Assembly (NCBI GenBank): GCA_903840235.1
Contig: CAIMFE010000117.1
Location: forward strand, 1-7,420
DNA from: an uncultured Opitutia bacterium
GTDB taxonomy: Bacteria; Verrucomicrobiota; Verrucomicrobiia; Opitutales; UBA953
Direction: 5' to 3'
Length of the DNA: 7,420 nucleotides
Position 1 is the stretch's first letter. Each line of letters begins with the position of its first letter. Positions 5,730 to 7,420 of the stretch are shown one piece after another. The notes under the pieces are model-generated. The model saw nothing but the letters and a program-made list of their open reading frames with translations, was not told where the DNA came from and searched no databases. Both the position numbers and the translations under genes were made by a program.

Positions 5730-7420
5730 ATGGAGTTTCGTTTAAAGTCTAACTATGTCCCCGCAGGCGATCAACCTGGGGCGATTGCTGCTTTAAATAA
5801 ATCCATCGAAGCAGGAAATCTCCGACAAACCCTCCTCGGTGTCACGGGCTCCGGAAAAACCTTCACGATGGCGAATATCATCGCCCGTCAACAACGTCCG
5901 GCGCTCATCATTTCACATAATAAAACTTTAGCGGCCCAACTTTATTCCGAGTTTAAAAACTTCTTCCCAGAAAACGCGGTCGAATACTTTGTCAGTTATT
6001 ACGATTATTATCAGCCCGAAGCTTACGTGCCTTCGACCGATACATTTATCGAAAAAGACTCAGCTATTAATGAAGATATTGAGCGTTTACGTATCAGTGC
6101 CAGTAGCGCCCTGCTCTCCCGTCGCGATGTCATCGTGATTGCCTCGGTTTCTTGTATCTACGGATTAGGTTCTCCCGAAGACTTCCTTTCCTTAATGATT
6201 CCTTTGCACAAGGGATTAGTCATTAAGCGCGACGAACTACTAACCCGACTCGTTAATAATCAGTACTCGCGCAATGATGCGATTTTAGAACGCTGTAATT
6301 TCCGAGCACGCGGAGAAACTATTGATATTTGGCCCGCTTACATGGAGTCGGCAATTCGCTTAGAGTTCTGGGGCGATACACTTGAAAATATTCGTGAACT
6401 TGACGCGATCACTTTAAAAGCCGGAAAGTCTCTCGATAAATTTGATCTCTATCCAGCCAATCAATATGTCACCTCGGCTGCTCGTGTAAAAACTGCAGCC
6501 GATGCGATTCGCAGCGAACTCGAAGAACGCGTTGCTACATTTGAAAAAGCAAATCGACTCGTGGAAGCGCAACGTATCCGTATGCGTGTTGAGCATGATC
6601 TAGAAATGCTTCGTGAAACCGGATTCTGTTCAGGAATTGAAAACTACTCGATGCATATGTCGGGACGAAAACCGGGTGAACGTCCGCATTGCTTACTCGA
6701 TTTCTTCCCTGACGATAGGCTTATTTTTATTGATGAAAGTCACGTTTCTGTTTCCCAAATCGGTGGCATGTATCACGGTGACCGAGCACGTAAAGAGAAG
6801 CTCGTAGACTTCGGATTCCGTCTGCCCTCGGCGATGGAGAATCGACCCCTCCGCCCCGAAGAATTTGATACTATTTCGGGTCAAACGATTTATGTTTCGG
6901 CAACTCCTGCGGCTCATGAATATCAAGTTTCAACTGTCATCGCAGAGCAAGTAATCAGACCGACTGGACTTCTAGATCCCATCATGGAAGTGCGACCGAT
7001 TAAAGGTCAGGTCGAAGATATTATTGGTGAAGCTAAAGCCGTAGCCGCTAAAGGCTATCGTACGCTCGTAACCACCTTAACGAAACGAATGTCCGAAGAC
7101 CTTTCGCAATTCATGCGTGAGAATGGACTCAAGGTTGAGTATCTCCACTCCGACATCGATGCAATTGAACGCGTTGAAATATTGCGTCGCCTGCGGGCTG
7201 GAAAATTTGACGTACTCGTCGGCGTCAATCTTCTGCGCGAAGGACTCGACCTTCCTGAAGTGGCACTTGTGGGTATTCTCGATGCAGACAAAGAAGGCTT
7301 TTTACGCAGTGAAACCAGCTTAATTCAAACATCAGGTCGAGCCGCACGACATCTGGAAGGTAAGGTCTTATTGTACGCAGACGTCATGACTAAGTCGCTC
7401 ACGAAAGCCCTAACGATTTG
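5730..7420 (+). CDS. uvrB: UvrABC excinuclease subunit B, N-terminal 563 residues (runs off the right edge)
   Basis: UvrB is the damage-verifying helicase-like subunit of bacterial nucleotide excision repair: it is loaded by UvrA and recruits UvrC for incision. Hand translation from ATG 5730 is open to the window end; full UvrB is about 660-680 residues, so the C-terminal UvrC/UvrA-contact domain is missing. Visible marks are GDQPGAI (13-19), Walker A GVTGSGKT (37-44, Lys43), NKTLAAQLYSEFKNFFP, the DNA-clamping beta-hairpin YYDYYQPEAYVPS, ASVSCIYGLG, the Walker B box DESH at 335-338, QIGGMYHGDRARKEKLVDFGFRLPSA, YVSATP, the HSDID and LREGLDLPEV helicase motifs, and motif VI QTSGRAAR (533-540). 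Motif VI has Ser535 where QTIGRAAR is usual, and DESHVSVSQIGG has Ser where Pro is common. The start is 6 bases after the HAD stop, with no good Shine-Dalgarno signal; AAGG is 19 bases away. This suggests coupling to the upstream gene. No LexA-type box is visible just upstream. Confidence 0.96.
   Translation, partial: MEFRLKSNYVPAGDQPGAIAALNKSIEAGNLRQTLLGVTGSGKTFTMANIIARQQRPALIISHNKTLAAQLYSEFKNFFPENAVEYFVSYYDYYQPEAYVPSTDTFIEKDSAINEDIERLRISASSALLSRRDVIVIASVSCIYGLGSPEDFLSLMIPLHKGLVIKRDELLTRLVNNQYSRNDAILERCNFRARGETIDIWPAYMESAIRLEFWGDTLENIRELDAITLKAGKSLDKFDLYPANQYVTSAARVKTAADAIRSELEERVATFEKANRLVEAQRIRMRVEHDLEMLRETGFCSGIENYSMHMSGRKPGERPHCLLDFFPDDRLIFIDESHVSVSQIGGMYHGDRARKEKLVDFGFRLPSAMENRPLRPEEFDTISGQTIYVSATPAAHEYQVSTVIAEQVIRPTGLLDPIMEVRPIKGQVEDIIGEAKAVAAKGYRTLVTTLTKRMSEDLSQFMRENGLKVEYLHSDIDAIERVEILRRLRAGKFDVLVGVNLLREGLDLPEVALVGILDADKEGFLRSETSLIQTSGRAARHLEGKVLLYADVMTKSLTKALTI

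Noticed and set aside
1..7420. Mobile element, CRISPR array, tRNA, riboswitch or defence system
   Set aside because: The window is tiled by housekeeping genes on both strands with gaps of at most 85 bp. I found no terminal inverted repeats, repeat-spacer pattern, tRNA-like cloverleaf or transposase motif.

Overview
The window is ordinary, densely packed bacterial chromosome from a free-living-type (biosynthetically competent) bacterium of moderate GC. Every base except one 85-bp divergent gap and three spacers of 1 to 20 bp lies in a protein-coding gene. The homoserine kinase and threonine synthase have a Bacteroidetes/PVC-like sequence flavour (for example the ATVANVACGFDVLGFA start of ThrB), and the weak Shine-Dalgarno signals at several starts would fit such a group. 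I place it only tentatively in the Bacteroidetes or PVC (Verrucomicrobia-like) part of the tree. I see no tRNA, rRNA, insertion sequence, CRISPR array, integrase or phage gene.

Minus strand, 1-1543: thrB (homoserine kinase, complete) followed by thrC (threonine synthase, cut by the left edge). These are the last two steps of threonine synthesis. thrC begins inside the last codons of thrB (20-base overlap), so the pair is a translationally coupled operon. thrA is not upstream of thrB, because that side is occupied by the divergent nadE.

Divergent gap, 1544-1628: this must hold, or lie next to, the promoters for both directions. It contains a tandem heptamer GGTCAAC-GGTGAAC followed by an inverted GTTACC, a possible operator, and one weak promoter candidate for thrBC.

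Plus strand, 1629-7420: four genes in one tight run. They are nadE (glutamine-dependent NAD+ synthetase, two domains), a GlcD-like FAD-linked 2-hydroxyacid dehydrogenase, a HAD-family phosphatase, and uvrB (excinuclease ABC subunit B, cut by the right edge). Spacings are 20, 1 and 6 bases, so one mRNA is likely.

The products look unrelated at first sight (NAD+ supply, glycolate/lactate oxidation, small phosphate-ester hydrolysis, nucleotide excision repair). One unifying but speculative reading is that the HAD enzyme and the GlcD-like enzyme dispose of 2-phosphoglycolate and glycolate, which arise among other sources from repair of oxidised DNA ends, next to a DNA-repair gene and an NAD+ supply gene. 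I did not find a clearly novel system. The points most worth checking are that operon logic, the specificity of the HAD enzyme, the divergent control region, and unusual residues in conserved motifs of ThrC and UvrB.
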